Below, in pieces: positions 5,541 to 5,973 of a stretch of DNA of 5,973 nucleotides (position 1 is its first letter; every line of letters starts with the position of its first letter). This DNA is from an uncultured Ruminococcus sp. Lineage in GTDB: Bacteria > Bacillota > Clostridia > Oscillospirales > Ruminococcaceae. The notes beneath the pieces were generated by a model. It ran no database searches. It was not told the origin of the DNA and worked only from the letters and a program-made list of their open reading frames with translations. Both the position numbers and the translations under genes were made by a program. Location: contig CAMNMO010000186.1 of NCBI GenBank assembly GCA_946544695.1, forward strand, positions 1-5,973, written 5' to 3'.

Positions 5541-5973
5541 CGGCTTTTTGCCTATCAGCGAAATGATCTCGCTTTCGGTCGAATTCGGGTAAAGTTCATG
5601 CACACGGTCGGCAATGCGCTGCCATGACTGCAATGGCGTTTCACTGTATGCGGAAGTGACATGTTCATAACCCCACACAGCCTCGGGCGGCATCAGCACA
5701 GATACGGGCATGCCGTACTCAGCGCCCTTTTTGCTGCGGCGCCTGTAAAACCCTGTGGTCACCAGATAGGTCTGCATCATCAGCCCTGTTGTTATCCCGG
5801 GGAAATTCTTCTCGCCGCCCTTGCCGAAGCCGCACAGCTTTTTCAGTTCGGTAGAAAGTATCTGCTTTTGCACGAAAACAGTTTCGCCGTCCTCGTCACG
5901 GTCTGTCAGCATGTCCATTATCAGCTTTTCACGGTGGTTTGCAAGACCGTCCTCATACCTTGCATCAAAGTCA
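5538..5973 (-). CDS. Partial CDS, C-terminal part of a possible AlkZ-related protein
   Basis: The last 144 codons of a minus-strand gene that runs off the right edge. The frame stays open to the window end, and the internal ATG at 5918 has no ribosome binding site, so the true start lies outside. The visible protein is soluble, charged at first (DRDEDGE), and has a conserved-looking core: TTGLMMQTYLVTTGFYRRR, SKKGAEYG, PPEAVWGYEHVTSAY and SWQRIADRV, ending in GKKP. From memory this pattern (L/MMQTYLV, KKGxxYG, PE..WG) resembles the C-terminal part of Firmicute AlkZ-related proteins, winged-helix relatives of a DNA glycosylase that repairs crosslinks. No catalytic residues can be judged from the fragment, so function is tentative. 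It converges on the ABC operon and is probably unrelated to it. Confidence 0.75.
   Translation of the reverse strand, partial: DFDARYEDGLANHREKLIMDMLTDRDEDGETVFVQKQILSTELKKLCGFGKGGEKNFPGITTGLMMQTYLVTTGFYRRRSKKGAEYGMPVSVLMPPEAVWGYEHVTSAYSETPLQSWQRIADRVHELYPNSTESEIISLIGKKP

Noticed and set aside
1..5973. Mobile elements, CRISPR arrays, tRNA or rRNA genes, riboswitches
   Set aside because: I found no transposase, spaced direct-repeat array, tRNA-like cloverleaf or recognisable riboswitch core; the leaders are too short or unstructured for a supported call.

Overview
The window looks like chromosomal DNA of a moderate-GC Firmicute. A Ruminococcus-like member of the Oscillospiraceae/Clostridia is my best guess, not a proven assignment. 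The basis is strong AGGAGG-type ribosome binding sites, sigma-A promoters matching TTGACA with 17 bp to an extended TGC-TAtTAT -10, AT-rich intergenic DNA next to GC-richer genes, and the general character of the proteins.

Layout. Positions 1-253 are a non-coding leader holding one strong promoter, one weaker upstream candidate and two short perfect palindromes. Positions 254-1111 (+) encode a fumarylacetoacetate-hydrolase (FAH) family enzyme, apparently monocistronic, closed by a hairpin terminator at 1133-1163. A second strong promoter at 1208-1236 starts a three-gene operon: a TetR-family regulator (1304-1903) and two half-size ABC exporter subunits (1896-3698 and 3691-5454). Each junction in this operon is an 8-bp ATG/stop overlap with a good ribosome binding site inside the upstream gene, so the three products are probably translationally coupled. 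A long hairpin terminator at 5457-5499 ends the operon. On the minus strand, the 3' end of a convergent gene enters from the right edge (5973 to 5538). It is tentatively an AlkZ-related protein and has its own small UUCG-loop terminator.

How the genes work together. The two ABC subunits, each a six-helix membrane domain fused to one ATPase domain, almost certainly form a heterodimeric transporter. The TetR protein is the obvious candidate for its ligand-responsive repressor, acting on the operon promoter. Motif details (DEATAYAD in the first subunit; LARFWD and VYLFHDTI in the second) recall YbtP/YbtQ and IrtA/IrtB, which handle iron-siderophore complexes. No siderophore genes are visible, so drug, peptide or metabolite export remains equally open. 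The FAH enzyme has its own promoter and terminator and need not be related in function.

Nothing here clearly amounts to an undescribed system. The points most worth a second look are the unequal D-loop and X-loop of the paired ATPases, the repeats around the two strong promoters, and the paired 8-bp gene overlaps.
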